A stretch of DNA of 64,000 bases from Collimonas fungivorans (lineage in GTDB: Bacteria; Pseudomonadota; Gammaproteobacteria; Burkholderiales; Burkholderiaceae_D). The position numbers and the translations under genes are program-made. Where the stretch lies: assembly GCF_001584145.1 (NCBI RefSeq), contig NZ_CP013232.1:434001-498000 (forward strand), read 5' to 3'. Shown here one piece after another: positions 48,614 to 57,546 of this stretch. Below the pieces are notes generated by a model. That model saw only the letters and a program-made list of their open reading frames with translations. It had not been told where the DNA came from and ran no database searches. Every line of letters starts with the position of its first letter. Positions within the stretch are counted from its first letter, which is position 1.

Positions 48614-49531
48614 TCATTTAGCAGCGCCATTTCCACGAAGTTGCGCAACTTGCTGGAGGAAGTAGTCCACCATGCTGCTCACGTCGCGCTGCTCGCGGAT
48701 CCGTGTTTCTTCATCGGCGTCCTGAAGTCCGTGGAAGTTGGCCACGGCCGACGGCCCATCCTTGCGATAACCAGGAATCTCTGGCTCGTCGCAGAAGTTC
48801 TCCGCCAGTGCTGCCAGCGCACGATCGATTGCGCCGCCGTGAGCTCCAGTGGCTAGGCGCTCGCTGAATGATTTAGCGAGTGATTCGACGCTACCCCAGT
48901 AACGCATCACATGGATCAGGTCCGAAGCATCCTTGCGTTCGTGGCGGGTCCTGAAGGCGAGCGCCTTCAGGACGATAAAGGCCACCGCATCTGCGTAGCG
49001 AATAGTCTCCTTGACGATCCCGCCGTTATTGGGAAGCTCGACAACGATATCCTTCTCCTCAAACCAGTCATGTGCAATGCCGGCATACAGGATTTGGCAC
49101 GCTGAGACATCCTCGCCATCAATTTCCACGAGAAAGGAACTCTGTCCCGGGTCGTTAGTGTGTTGCAGAAATTCGACGACAATCGGTGTGCCGCCGGCGT
49201 TGTATTCCCATTGCCAAGAACTCACGGGCCCCTCTGGGTGGGGTCGATAGCGGACGAATCCTCCGTCTTTCAGCTGCCGCTTCAGCTTATCGTAGGTGCC
49301 TTTCGCGGCGAGGACCGTAATGTTGAGAACAACGTCGACGTCGGTCGTGCCGGCATGCTCAGGAACTTCCGGCGGCTGTGACGGTGTCAAATAGCGCGGA
49401 ACCAGCCCACCCACTAGCCGCAAATCATTCTTCAATGAGCCAAATGCGCGCTGCAGCGCGACGAGTGCGATCTCACACGCCTTGGTGTGATCGGTGTTGT
49501 ACTCCGCGGCGGTCTTATGTTTCGTGTTCAC
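48614..49531 (-). CDS. AbiEii-type nucleotidyltransferase toxin
   Basis: 305-aa protein with a minimal nucleotidyltransferase core: RLVGGLVPRYL (glycine motif, about residues 38-48), then TTDVDVVLNI (metal-binding Asp-x-Asp, about 67-76), and later TPIVVEFLQ (third acidic residue). A helical C-terminal half with HERKDASDLIHVMRYWG follows, as in AbiEii/AbiGii family proteins. These act as toxins that modify nucleic acids, for example tRNA, in type IV toxin-antitoxin and abortive-infection systems. Its ATG overlaps the stop of the upstream gene (ATGA), the usual antitoxin-then-toxin order. Confidence 0.72.
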   Translation of the reverse strand: MNTKHKTAAEYNTDHTKACEIALVALQRAFGSLKNDLRLVGGLVPRYLTPSQPPEVPEHAGTTDVDVVLNITVLAAKGTYDKLKRQLKDGGFVRYRPHPEGPVSSWQWEYNAGGTPIVVEFLQHTNDPGQSSFLVEIDGEDVSACQILYAGIAHDWFEEKDIVVELPNNGGIVKETIRYADAVAFIVLKALAFRTRHERKDASDLIHVMRYWGSVESLAKSFSERLATGAHGGAIDRALAALAENFCDEPEIPGYRKDGPSAVANFHGLQDADEETRIREQRDVSSMVDYFLQQVAQLRGNGAAK

Positions 49532-50643
49532 TTGCTGCTTCCTATTTTGAGCACATGCTTGCGGAACTCTTCCGCGAGCTCTTTGTTGCGACCGTAGCCG
49601 TTGAGAAGATCTAGATACTGTATGAATCGGCTGGCAAAGCGGGAATGTGGGCGTTCAGGGTGCTCGTCTAGGAACAGTAGAGATGCGCCGGCCCGTTCGA
49701 TCATGACTACGTTGGAGCCTTTATCCGCTTGAGACAGACCTATTGCGGACGCTAGTTGCTCCGCCTCGCCTGGCTGAACGATGACCTCCACACGATCAAC
49801 GTTGGTCAATCGCGGAACGATGGCGTTAGCAGCTGCGGCCCCAGTGAGCGCCCATTCCTGCCGCGCGTGTCTGACGAATCCTTCAATGACCCGGTCGGTG
49901 ATGTGCCCGCTGGGAGCATACGTGTACCAGCGGGTCTTCACTTCCCGCCGCCGGGTCCATTCCTCAGCCCATGCATCGAGGAGTCCTGCAGGATCACGCA
50001 AGCGGCGCCGCTGACTAGGGCCGCTGCCCTTCGATTCGACGAAGTCAAGCTGCTCAAGAGCCTGCATCGTGCTAGACACGGTAAAGGTTGATGTATGCGA
50101 AAGAAAGGAGAGCTCCCCTCCAGTGACGTACCCCTCATCAGCCTTGCTATACCAATGGTATAGCAAGGCATGGACGACCTGTTCACGTGCCCCGCTAAAC
50201 AGCGCGATATCCTTTTTACGGGCAGGGGGTATCGGTGTGCGCTCAATATCAACTAACCACGTATGATGTCTAAAATACAGCGTTCCGCTCTTATCATAAT
50301 AGTTGATGCCAGCTTTCCGCAGAGCCTCGCGCGAACCTGGACTGATCGTATCTGCGACCAAGCACAGTTCAACTCGAGTGTCGAGAGGGACCGTAGCTCG
50401 ATACTCCATCAGATGGCTGATCGCCATCCGTACATCTCGTGGATAGGCTATGCGTTTCATATCGATTGCCAATATGCAGGAGCCCCCGTCCGGAGTCTTT
50501 GTTTCCACCAATGCGTCCAAGCGTGCATTCCGACGATCATTGCCAAATTGCACCTCTACCTCTTCATGTTCTGTGCGGAAGCCGGTAGCTCTCTGGAGCG
50601 AACCAGTGAAATCGTGCAATGAAGAAATATCGATGTTATCCAT
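49528..50643 (-). CDS. AbiEi-like antitoxin/transcriptional regulator
   Basis: 371-aa protein, longer than typical AbiEi (about 200-290). An N-terminal alpha/beta part (about 25-120, with ARLDALVETKTPDGGSCILA and later ALRKAGINYYDKSGTLYFRH) is followed by a winged-helix region (about 155-225: SKADEGYVTGGELSFLSHTS...LEQLDFVE) and a C-terminal antitoxin-like domain. The ATG at 50643 gives the shortest sensible N-terminus; no Shine-Dalgarno precedes it because a palindrome occupies that position, so leaderless initiation or occlusion is possible. It presumably neutralises the adjacent nucleotidyltransferase and represses the operon. Confidence 0.65.
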   Translation of the reverse strand: MDNIDISSLHDFTGSLQRATGFRTEHEEVEVQFGNDRRNARLDALVETKTPDGGSCILAIDMKRIAYPRDVRMAISHLMEYRATVPLDTRVELCLVADTISPGSREALRKAGINYYDKSGTLYFRHHTWLVDIERTPIPPARKKDIALFSGAREQVVHALLYHWYSKADEGYVTGGELSFLSHTSTFTVSSTMQALEQLDFVESKGSGPSQRRRLRDPAGLLDAWAEEWTRRREVKTRWYTYAPSGHITDRVIEGFVRHARQEWALTGAAAANAIVPRLTNVDRVEVIVQPGEAEQLASAIGLSQADKGSNVVMIERAGASLLFLDEHPERPHSRFASRFIQYLDLLNGYGRNKELAEEFRKHVLKIGSSK

Positions 50644-50647
50644 ACAC

Positions 50648-50726
50648 GCTATATTAGCTGAGCAGCTAATATAGCGCAACCTCCTAAGTTAGCTAAAAGT
50701 CTAAGATTAGCTGCACAGCTAATCTT
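50648..50726. promoter_or_regulatory. Two palindromic operators of the AbiE-type operon
   Basis: GCTATATTAGCT (50648-50659) and AGCTAATATAGC (50664-50675) form a 12-bp dyad with a 4-bp spacer just upstream of the antitoxin start. A second dyad, AAGATTAGCTG (50703-50713) and CAGCTAATCTT (50716-50726), lies 28 bp further. Both share the core TTAGCTG/CAGCTAA, with an extra TTAGCTAA at 50689-50696 between. This is consistent with cooperative autoregulation by the AbiEi-like protein. Confidence 0.7.
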
Positions 50727-51014
50727 CCGTTGTCTGGGAGGACCAGCAGTTCGGGGCTACTTCTTGCATCGTTGGTTGAAGCGTGCCCCAATTTCTGAGG
50801 GAAAAATGCCACTTGACGGTGCAGTTTGATCTAGTGGCAAGCCGTCGACTGAACCGCCGGAATCGATCAACAAGCAGCCTGTCACCTTGGCTGATGGCAA
50901 CTATGGAGCAATATGGTCTTGGAACATCTGCATTCCTGTAGTTGAGTAATTTCTCAAAATATTTCTACAGTACGGACCTCAGACCGACAAAAATCACGCC
51001 CGATCATTGATCGC
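50727..51014. other. Non-coding gap
   Basis: 288 bp with no supported gene, upstream of the AbiE-type promoter and downstream of the unrecognised minus-strand gene. Confidence 0.4.
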
Positions 51015-51968
51015 TTACCAAATTTCAGGCGGCGGAAAATAGCTCTTATCTTTGTCCTCAGAAAGCACATTTATGCGTCCCCAAACTTGGAATCGAATTT
51101 TTTGTTCAACGTCCTGCTGCATTTTCTCACTCCACGGCCCCAAGTCTTTGTCTGGGCCAATTATCGGATCGAAAGCAAATTTCACATATAGTCCAGGATC
51201 ACCTGTGAGAAATTTCCACATTTGGAAACATTCTTCGCGCCACGAAATTGAACGTTTTTTAGCGTGTTGAGCTGTAATTCGCGCAGATAGATTAAGAATA
51301 CCGGTCCACAGAGGAAAATCATATCCATCAAAATAGAATTGATTTCCATTCCATCTTATTTTGTTAAATATTCGCTCAACGTAAATGTTGAACAGTGTTT
51401 CCGCAAGCCCACGTTGCTTAAGCCGATACCCAATCATGAGAAGTACGCGAAAAGTGCTCAGCGCAAATGCCCAGGCGTGCTCATGGCTGCCAGCTTCATA
51501 ACATTTGATTGTCAAAATTGTAAGACAAGCAAGCGCATCAATGCTGGCCCTCCGTTCCAGCTCACTTATACACGGTGCGCCGCTATGACTACAGAATTGA
51601 TCGCCTTCTGCAAAAATTAACAGTTGCAATTCCGGTTTCAATTGTCGGAGCAAGCTCACTGCATGTTTGGTGACGTTTGCATCAGGGCGCAAAACTTTCC
51701 AAAGCACATGATCGAGTTCGTTGCGCGAGCCAGTAACTAGGTATTCCATCTTCAATACGAGGGGTTCACTCGGCGTGTGTCGACCATGTTGATAGGATAC
51801 CCACTTGTTTCGATGGAATAAGGTGCCGTCCTTATTCCTCCCAAAACCTTTGGGCTCAACTCGACGTTCAAGTGCATAAGCAGTAGGCACTCTCGCCACA
51901 AGCCGAATGCCTTCGAACCAATAGATTGTCCGAATTCGGTCGATATCATCGCGTTTAGGGCGAGCCAT
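51015..51968 (-). CDS. Unrecognised protein
   Basis: 317-aa soluble protein starting MARPKRDDIDRIRTIYWFEG, with Arg-rich N-terminus and helical middle (SIDALACLTILTIKCYEAGS, FALSTFRVLLMIGYRLKQ). No catalytic motif is recognisable. Codon use and AT content match the surrounding accessory DNA. It is divergent from the small DNA-binding gene at 52157 and could be cargo of the Tn7-like element. No Shine-Dalgarno is obvious before the ATG. Confidence 0.55.
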   Translation of the reverse strand: MARPKRDDIDRIRTIYWFEGIRLVARVPTAYALERRVEPKGFGRNKDGTLFHRNKWVSYQHGRHTPSEPLVLKMEYLVTGSRNELDHVLWKVLRPDANVTKHAVSLLRQLKPELQLLIFAEGDQFCSHSGAPCISELERRASIDALACLTILTIKCYEAGSHEHAWAFALSTFRVLLMIGYRLKQRGLAETLFNIYVERIFNKIRWNGNQFYFDGYDFPLWTGILNLSARITAQHAKKRSISWREECFQMWKFLTGDPGLYVKFAFDPIIGPDKDLGPWSEKMQQDVEQKIRFQVWGRINVLSEDKDKSYFPPPEIW

Positions 51969-52156
51969 TTACTTGGGGCTGAACTCGTTAGGATAGGAAA
52001 TTGAGCCCAGATATTTTAGCGGGAATTTATATAGTCCGAAGAGTCAGGAATATTTATTTAAAAAAACGAGTAACGAAACGGGGTTTCGTGCCATCTAGAT
52101 TTCTCATATCGCTGTCGTTAATATTTAGTGTAACTACGCGTGACGGTATAGGCGAA

Positions 52157-52477
52157 ATGGACTTTCCAACTTTTGATGAGCCGCTTGCAGTTCTTCTGGA
52201 TAGAGAGTTGACGAGTAGATACGGGCCGATGGTGTCAAACGACAACTTGCGGCTTGTGTTGGGTTACGCATCTAAGGAGGCGTTCAGGCAGGCGTTGGCA
52301 CGCCAGACCATCCCTATTCCAGTTTTTGAGATCGAAAATAGACGAGGGAAGTTTGCCTTGATTAGGGATGTTGCAGTTTGGCTGGCTGCGCAACGCGAAG
52401 GTGCTACTAATAAAAAGAAAGCAACGACTGTTGGAGTCGGGGTACAAACCACGCAGAAAGTTGGAGGAATCCTATGA
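52157..52477 (+). CDS. Small putative DNA-binding protein
   Basis: 106-aa protein. The region LTSRYGPMVSNDNLRLVLGY then EAFRQALARQTIPIPVFEIE resembles small plasmid/phage-type regulators whose helix-turn-helix lies in an A-F-R-Q-A-x-x-R block, followed by RRGKFALIRDVAVWLAAQ. The ATG at 52157 is preferred (AGGCGAA upstream); the frame is open to 52001 but the extension is not protein-like. It is the last gene before the transposition module and may regulate it. Confidence 0.5.
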   Translation: MDFPTFDEPLAVLLDRELTSRYGPMVSNDNLRLVLGYASKEAFRQALARQTIPIPVFEIENRRGKFALIRDVAVWLAAQREGATNKKKATTVGVGVQTTQKVGGIL

Positions 52478-52822
52478 CATAACACAAAGTCAATAATCCG
52501 AACCATAGTTGGGACGCTGAAACGACCAAAGCCCAAGAGCTAGAACTCTCGGGCTTTGTATTTGCTGCTTGGATATCGAACTCTCCAGCTTCAAGTATCG
52601 TCTCTCCCGAATCCTCTGTCAATACTTTGGCCTATCCCTGGATAGGCTGAATTGGATTCGCACGTCCCCCTTTTTTGTCCATTTTCACGCCAGCGGAAGT
52701 GATTGCCGCAGCCGCATGTATTCGTACGTCTACAAGCGGTGTGGACTGTCGCATCCGTATTGTCAGTCTTTTAACGAAGGCAGGCGCACGGCGTGAGATT
52801 TCTTTAAATAAAAGAGAGATTT
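52478..52822. other. Gap upstream of tnsA with two hairpins
   Basis: 345 bp without a gene. AAAGCCC (52528-52534) and GGGCTTT (52551-52557) with flanking partial pairing form a terminator-like hairpin for the gene at 52157. GCCTATCC (52630-52637) and GGATAGGC (52640-52647) form a second, very tight dyad. tnsA usually lies just inside one transposon end, so this gap could hold an end, but no repeated TnsB-site pattern is visible by eye. Confidence 0.4.
52528..52557 (+). terminator. Probable terminator hairpin
   Basis: AAAGCCCAAGAG-CTAGAA-CTCTCGGGCTTT folds into a 12-bp stem with one mismatch; a T-rich GTATTTG follows. Confidence 0.5.
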
Positions 52823-53722
52823 ATGCGAACTCAAAAGAGATTTACCCCAGATTTACTTGAGCGCTACGCGCGCTTGGGCCGAGGCCAGGGAACATACGAA
52901 AACTATATTCCATGGCATCGAGTCGGCCGCAGTGACCCAGCCAGCATTGGGCGGTCGCATTTGCAGGTTTGGAGGGGGCGGCAACGAGAGCTTCTTAGCG
53001 ATAAGGAATGGGTGGCATTCTTGTCTTGCACCATGCTCCCCGATATTGTTGATTGCCGAGAACAATTTCCATTAAGGCAAAAATACTCAGTACATGAGTT
53101 ATCGATATATTTTCCGATGCGGCAATGGCCGCAGTTGCCTGGGACATTGGAGATTGCGCGGGTTCAACAAGTCAAACATCCAAAAGTATACAGCGCCGGC
53201 CGGTCCGCAGATTGGGTAATGACGACCGACCTGCTACTCACATTAAAGCGTGCTGGATGCGAGCTGGAACTTCTTGCTATTGCCATCAAGATGGATGGAG
53301 AAATCACCAAAGAAAGAACGCGACAACTGCTTGCCATTGAGCGCCAGTACTGGTTGGAACGTGGCGTCCAATGGCTATTGATAACGCCTTCCACGTATCA
53401 CTCTCTTTTTGCTGACGCACTGCGTAATTGTGTGTCGTGGTCACTGGGCGCCGAAGTCGACACGGCAGCAATCGACTATGTCGCCTTGAATCAAGAGAAA
53501 TGGGCTGGCCGCTCAGTTACCGACGTTCTCAGTAAATTGGCGGTCGAATTCAACAGCTACGAACGGGCACAACGCGCATTGTGGCAAGCGGCGTGGTCGG
53601 CTCGTCTGCCTCTTGATTTTCGTCGAGGATGGCGCCCGCATGAACCCATAGTGCTCATCAGTGAGTCGGATTTTTGGGGATTAAATCCCATTGCATCCAG
53701 GAGGTCAGCATGGAAAGCCTGA
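52823..53722 (+). CDS. tnsA: Tn7-like transposase endonuclease TnsA
   Basis: 299-aa protein cutting the 5' ends of the transposon so that transposition is cut-and-paste. Restriction-endonuclease-like catalytic residues are Glu80 (DCREQFPL), Asp136 (VMTTDLLLTL) and Lys156 (LLAIAIKMDGE); the residue two before the lysine is Ala rather than the usual Gln/Glu/Val. QLLAIERQYWLERGVQWLLIT (about 168-188) is the TnsA hallmark. A C-terminal domain follows that would contact TnsC. GAGAGATTT precedes the ATG. It overlaps tnsB by 13 bp. Confidence 0.88.
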   Translation: MRTQKRFTPDLLERYARLGRGQGTYENYIPWHRVGRSDPASIGRSHLQVWRGRQRELLSDKEWVAFLSCTMLPDIVDCREQFPLRQKYSVHELSIYFPMRQWPQLPGTLEIARVQQVKHPKVYSAGRSADWVMTTDLLLTLKRAGCELELLAIAIKMDGEITKERTRQLLAIERQYWLERGVQWLLITPSTYHSLFADALRNCVSWSLGAEVDTAAIDYVALNQEKWAGRSVTDVLSKLAVEFNSYERAQRALWQAAWSARLPLDFRRGWRPHEPIVLISESDFWGLNPIASRRSAWKA

Positions 53723-55944
53723 TGCAAAACCAAGTCATCCGGATTCTTTCTGGCCATCTTGAGGGGCTCTATCGCATGATCTTAGTCGAGGGGCGAATCG
53801 ACCTGGCGGTGATGGCCAAACTGAGCTGTACAAGGTCAAGAGAGGGAAGCCGTAGAGGCAGGAAAAAATCCACCGTTCCAAAATCTCCGCGAAAGAAGGC
53901 ACCACTGCCATTGGTTGGTGGTTTGATCTGGGTCCGTTATAGGGAGCTCGAAAGTCTTGATGCAGAACACATGCTGACAAGAGTAGAAATCGAGCCCGAG
54001 AAAAATTATTTCAATCCCATAATCGGAAACAGCGATAAAGAGCGCTATGAAAACCGTAAAAAGGTGATGGCAGGATTTCTTGACTACGACAACCTGAGAG
54101 ACAGCATCCTTGCTAGCGAAGGGCTTGGGAGTTTGGTTAAGGAGGCGATAGAAAAATCGGGTTCTAGTCGGGCGATGGTATATAAATTCTGGTCGCTCCT
54201 ATGCCGCTTTGGCATCAGCGAAGCAAGCCTTCGTCCTCGCAGTGCTCGCTGCGGGGCTCCCGGCATTCGCCGTCCCTGCGACCCAGGCGGTCGTAAAAAG
54301 GCAGGCCGAAAAACGACCAAGCAGCGGATTGCGAAAGTTTGTGGAATATCGCTACCTCCAGAACAACCTGGGATAAGTACCGTATGGCGCCAATTGATTA
54401 TGGCGGCTGACCAAAAGATTCCGACGCCAAAACCCGACCATCCTGCCCGATATGTGCAGATACTCAACAGCCATTTTGTTCGACGATATCGCGTAGAAAA
54501 CGGTGAATTGATTCCTCTTGAACTAAAAAAGGGCGAGTATCCCAACAGCAGTCAAGTGCGTCGGGTTTTGGCTGTCGAGGTGCCACGTCTGCAAAGATTA
54601 TTAGAGAGAACCACCAAAGGTCACTTCTTGCGCAGTTTTAGGGGGATAACTGCGCACAATTGGAAGGGAGTCGCAGGCCCAGGACATACGTGGGCCATTG
54701 ATTCAACGATCGGCGATATCTATCTTCGCTCCAGCGTGAACAGGGCGTGGGTCATTGGACGACCAGTGGTCTACATTATTGTCGACATTTGGTCTACTGC
54801 CGTAGTTGGCTTTTACGTATGCCTGATCGGTCCCAGTTGGGATATGGCGAAGATCAGCTTGTTTTCTGCCGCGGCTCCTCCTGATTTGATCGCCAGTCTC
54901 TGGCAATGCCAGCCAATGGAATGCCTCTCCCCGGTGCCTACAATGCCGGCGGCGCTGATGTGTGACCGTGGCGAATATCTGTCGCGTGCCGCCAGCGTGA
55001 CTGGTTTTAAGCTGATTCCATGTATGTCGTACGCGCCTCCCTACCGTCCCGACCTGAAAGGACTGGTTGAGGTACTCCATCGCATCAAAAAGGACCGTCA
55101 GTATTTATGGATACCAGGGGCTATTGATGCACGCCGTGAAGAATACGAACTGCGACGATTCAATCCGCAGGATGCTGTCTTGACCGTGCGGGAATATGTC
55201 TGTTGCTTATCCGTGATCTTCAATGAGTATAATCTCACGGCGAAACGTAACGATCGGGTCGATACCCATATGGCGGCCGCAGGCGTGTTTCCGAGCCCGG
55301 CAGGCTTATGGCGTTGGGGGCACGAAATGGGCATCGGAACGCGCCGAACCTTCCCTCAGTCCGAATTGATCACATCACTTTTACCTAGCGAAAGTGCCAT
55401 TGTGTCGCGCGCCGGCATCAGATTTAGCGGGCTACATTACGAGTCGGATCAGGTCAACGAAGAACAATGGACAGCTCATGTACGAAATTTTGGCAGTTGG
55501 AATATTCCTGCCAATTACTTTCCCGGGTCGGTATCGCGTATTTGGACTCCCAATGTAGCGGGAACGGGCCTTTTGGATCTGCAGCTTTCTGAACAAACAC
55601 GTGCCTCACGAGACCAAACATTTGATGAGGTGCTTGACGCGTTCATGTTTGGCAAACTCAATCGCGCGGAAGTTGAGCACGCTAATGTACTGCTAGCAAT
55701 TAAGTCTCGTCAAAAAATGGAATCTCTCATTGCCAGCGCACGTGCTCTCACGGACGAGGCCCTGGAGCGACAGCGAGGCGCTGTACCAAGCATCACGGAG
55801 TCTAGGCAGTTGGAAAGCAAGGTCGAAGGACAGTTACCGTCCGAACCAAAGGAGCCAAAACCGCCTTCTATCGATGAAGCCCAGGAGGCCTACGTCGATA
55901 TGATGAAAAACGTGTTTGCGGCTGCAAACACTACGGGAGATTGA
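53710..55944 (+). CDS. tnsB: Tn7-like DDE transposase TnsB
   Basis: 744-aa transposase that binds the element ends and joins 3' ends to target DNA. The DDE triad is Asp331 (GHTWAIDSTIGD), Asp419 (ALMCDRGEYL) and Glu454 (LKGLVEVLHR). N-terminal helix-turn-helix domains occupy about 1-300, and a beta-barrel and TnsC-interacting tail follow the catalytic core, ending in an acidic, Pro-rich C-terminus. The ATG at 53710 follows CAGGAGGTCAGC and lies inside the end of tnsA, so the two are coupled. Confidence 0.9.
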   Translation: MESLMQNQVIRILSGHLEGLYRMILVEGRIDLAVMAKLSCTRSREGSRRGRKKSTVPKSPRKKAPLPLVGGLIWVRYRELESLDAEHMLTRVEIEPEKNYFNPIIGNSDKERYENRKKVMAGFLDYDNLRDSILASEGLGSLVKEAIEKSGSSRAMVYKFWSLLCRFGISEASLRPRSARCGAPGIRRPCDPGGRKKAGRKTTKQRIAKVCGISLPPEQPGISTVWRQLIMAADQKIPTPKPDHPARYVQILNSHFVRRYRVENGELIPLELKKGEYPNSSQVRRVLAVEVPRLQRLLERTTKGHFLRSFRGITAHNWKGVAGPGHTWAIDSTIGDIYLRSSVNRAWVIGRPVVYIIVDIWSTAVVGFYVCLIGPSWDMAKISLFSAAAPPDLIASLWQCQPMECLSPVPTMPAALMCDRGEYLSRAASVTGFKLIPCMSYAPPYRPDLKGLVEVLHRIKKDRQYLWIPGAIDARREEYELRRFNPQDAVLTVREYVCCLSVIFNEYNLTAKRNDRVDTHMAAAGVFPSPAGLWRWGHEMGIGTRRTFPQSELITSLLPSESAIVSRAGIRFSGLHYESDQVNEEQWTAHVRNFGSWNIPANYFPGSVSRIWTPNVAGTGLLDLQLSEQTRASRDQTFDEVLDAFMFGKLNRAEVEHANVLLAIKSRQKMESLIASARALTDEALERQRGAVPSITESRQLESKVEGQLPSEPKEPKPPSIDEAQEAYVDMMKNVFAAANTTGD

Positions 55945-55946
55945 CA

Positions 55947-57206
55947 ATGGCTATGTCAATTCATGATCCGTATAAAGGCAACATCTTAGTCCAAGGTCTT
56001 GGGCCCATTTTGTCGCGCGAAGAAGCGCTGATAGCATTACTTCATTTACCACCATTCCCGGGAGACATGAAAGGTGTCCCGGTCCAGATCCGCCTACATT
56101 ACTTAATGAGTCTGCGTGACTTGCATATTCCTTTCCTTGAAACCGCGCAGTTGCAGACGACAATGGATTTGATGACTCGGCAAGGATATCGGTATCGAGA
56201 CCCCATGTTCGCTGAAACCTGGCGCATGATGGGAGGTGAAGTTGGAACGAGAAAACCTATTCGTGCGCCGGCGTCTGCGGCAGTCGTTGTGGGGTACTCT
56301 GGAACTGGAAAGACGGAAGCAGTATTGCGGGGGTTGAATACCAATCCTCAACAGGTCATTTTTCATGAGAATTTTCCACACATGACGCGTGGTCTATCGC
56401 AAGTTGTTTGGTTATCCACAGATGTACCTGCAAGTGGACGTACTGCCGATTTAGCGAGCAATTTGATGATGGCTTGGGATCATGTCGTAAGGGGAGAACG
56501 CTTCGCCCATTCACTCGCAAAAAATCGCCGTAATGGGGCCCAAATGCTTGATGAGTGGTGTCAGGTAGCGTCGAGTCATTTTCTTGGGATATTGCATCTT
56601 GACGAGGTGCAGAATTTCTTCAAGATTCAAAGTCTTGAACGTCGCAGGAAGCAGAAGGAAAACGACACCGGGCCAGAGTTGAGTATCGTGGAAGATGCCT
56701 GTCTTAAGGGGATATTGAATCTAACTAACAACTGGCAAATTCCGTTAGTTCTATCAGGCACGCCTGATGGTGTCGGTGCTTTGACGAAGCGAATGAGCAC
56801 AACGCAAAGACTGGTGACGGCGGGTTATCATCCCTTGACGTACTTTGTGGATGCTAAGGATCCGCGCTTTTGTGAAGTGTTTTTTCCTAAGCTGTGCAAA
56901 TATCAATACGTGACGAAAAAGCTGCCTGTAAGCGACAAGTTCGGTGAAAAGATCATAGAGCTCACCGGAGGTATTCCGCGTATCATGATTGCACTTTGGA
57001 TTGCAGCTCATCGCGTGGCATTCGAACGATCTACGGACGATCTAATAGTTGAGGATTTCATAAAAGCGTCGGATACCTATCTTGCGCCTGTCGGTCCGGC
57101 AGTTGCCGCGTTGCGTTCAAATGATCCGAAGCGTATGGCCCGATACGAAGATGTGATGCTGCGAGACGATGGGTTCTGGGCCACATTTTGGACCCCGGTG
57201 CATTGA
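55947..57206 (+). CDS. tnsC: Tn7-like AAA+ regulator TnsC
   Basis: 419-aa ATPase linking target selection to TnsAB. Walker A is GYSGTGKT (residues 116-123), Walker B LGILHLDEVQ (Asp219, Glu220), and a sensor-type stretch VLSGTPDGVG is near 270. The N-terminal region (1-105) would contact the target protein, and the C-terminal arm ends at TFWTPVH. The ATG at 55947 lies three bases after the tnsB TGA and follows GGGAGA by six; a TTG two codons earlier is less likely. It closes the tnsABC operon. Confidence 0.9.
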   Translation: MAMSIHDPYKGNILVQGLGPILSREEALIALLHLPPFPGDMKGVPVQIRLHYLMSLRDLHIPFLETAQLQTTMDLMTRQGYRYRDPMFAETWRMMGGEVGTRKPIRAPASAAVVVGYSGTGKTEAVLRGLNTNPQQVIFHENFPHMTRGLSQVVWLSTDVPASGRTADLASNLMMAWDHVVRGERFAHSLAKNRRNGAQMLDEWCQVASSHFLGILHLDEVQNFFKIQSLERRRKQKENDTGPELSIVEDACLKGILNLTNNWQIPLVLSGTPDGVGALTKRMSTTQRLVTAGYHPLTYFVDAKDPRFCEVFFPKLCKYQYVTKKLPVSDKFGEKIIELTGGIPRIMIALWIAAHRVAFERSTDDLIVEDFIKASDTYLAPVGPAVAALRSNDPKRMARYEDVMLRDDGFWATFWTPVH

Positions 57207-57546
57207 TTTAAATGTAGAAATCACGATCAGATCTGACAAGATATGTCCAAGCGGGAGGATTGCAATTCGAGAAAAATGTCTTGTCAGATCCTTTTCCTTG
57301 AGTGGTCGACTCCACTAGTGCAAGGAGTTATTCACGATGCGTGTCTGATAGACAGCAATCATCGATCCAATAAAGTCGGTTTCTCTCATTCGAATTCCAG
57401 TGACTACCACTTGCCAGGCGCAATCTAAAATAAGAGAAAATGGATAATCTGTGGGAATAAGGTAAACCACGTGACACAAGTGTTCCGCGCACTGCAGAAG
57501 GCGACACTCTCGACTCTGAATGGCATACGGTTACTTTATGCCTCTG
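57207..57546. other. Convergent gap between tnsC and tniQ with inverted repeat
   Basis: 340 bp between convergent genes. GATCTGACAAGA (57230-57241) and TCTTGTCAGATC (57279-57290) are perfect 12-bp inverted arms 37 bp apart, too far for a simple terminator. A short frame starting at 57243 (MSKREDCNSRK...) has no homology and lies across the repeat. Confidence 0.45.

Noticed and set aside
57390..57425. tRNA 3' end as attachment site (ATTCGAATTCC looks like a T-loop)
   Set aside because: No acceptor stem, anticodon arm or CCA context can be folded around it.
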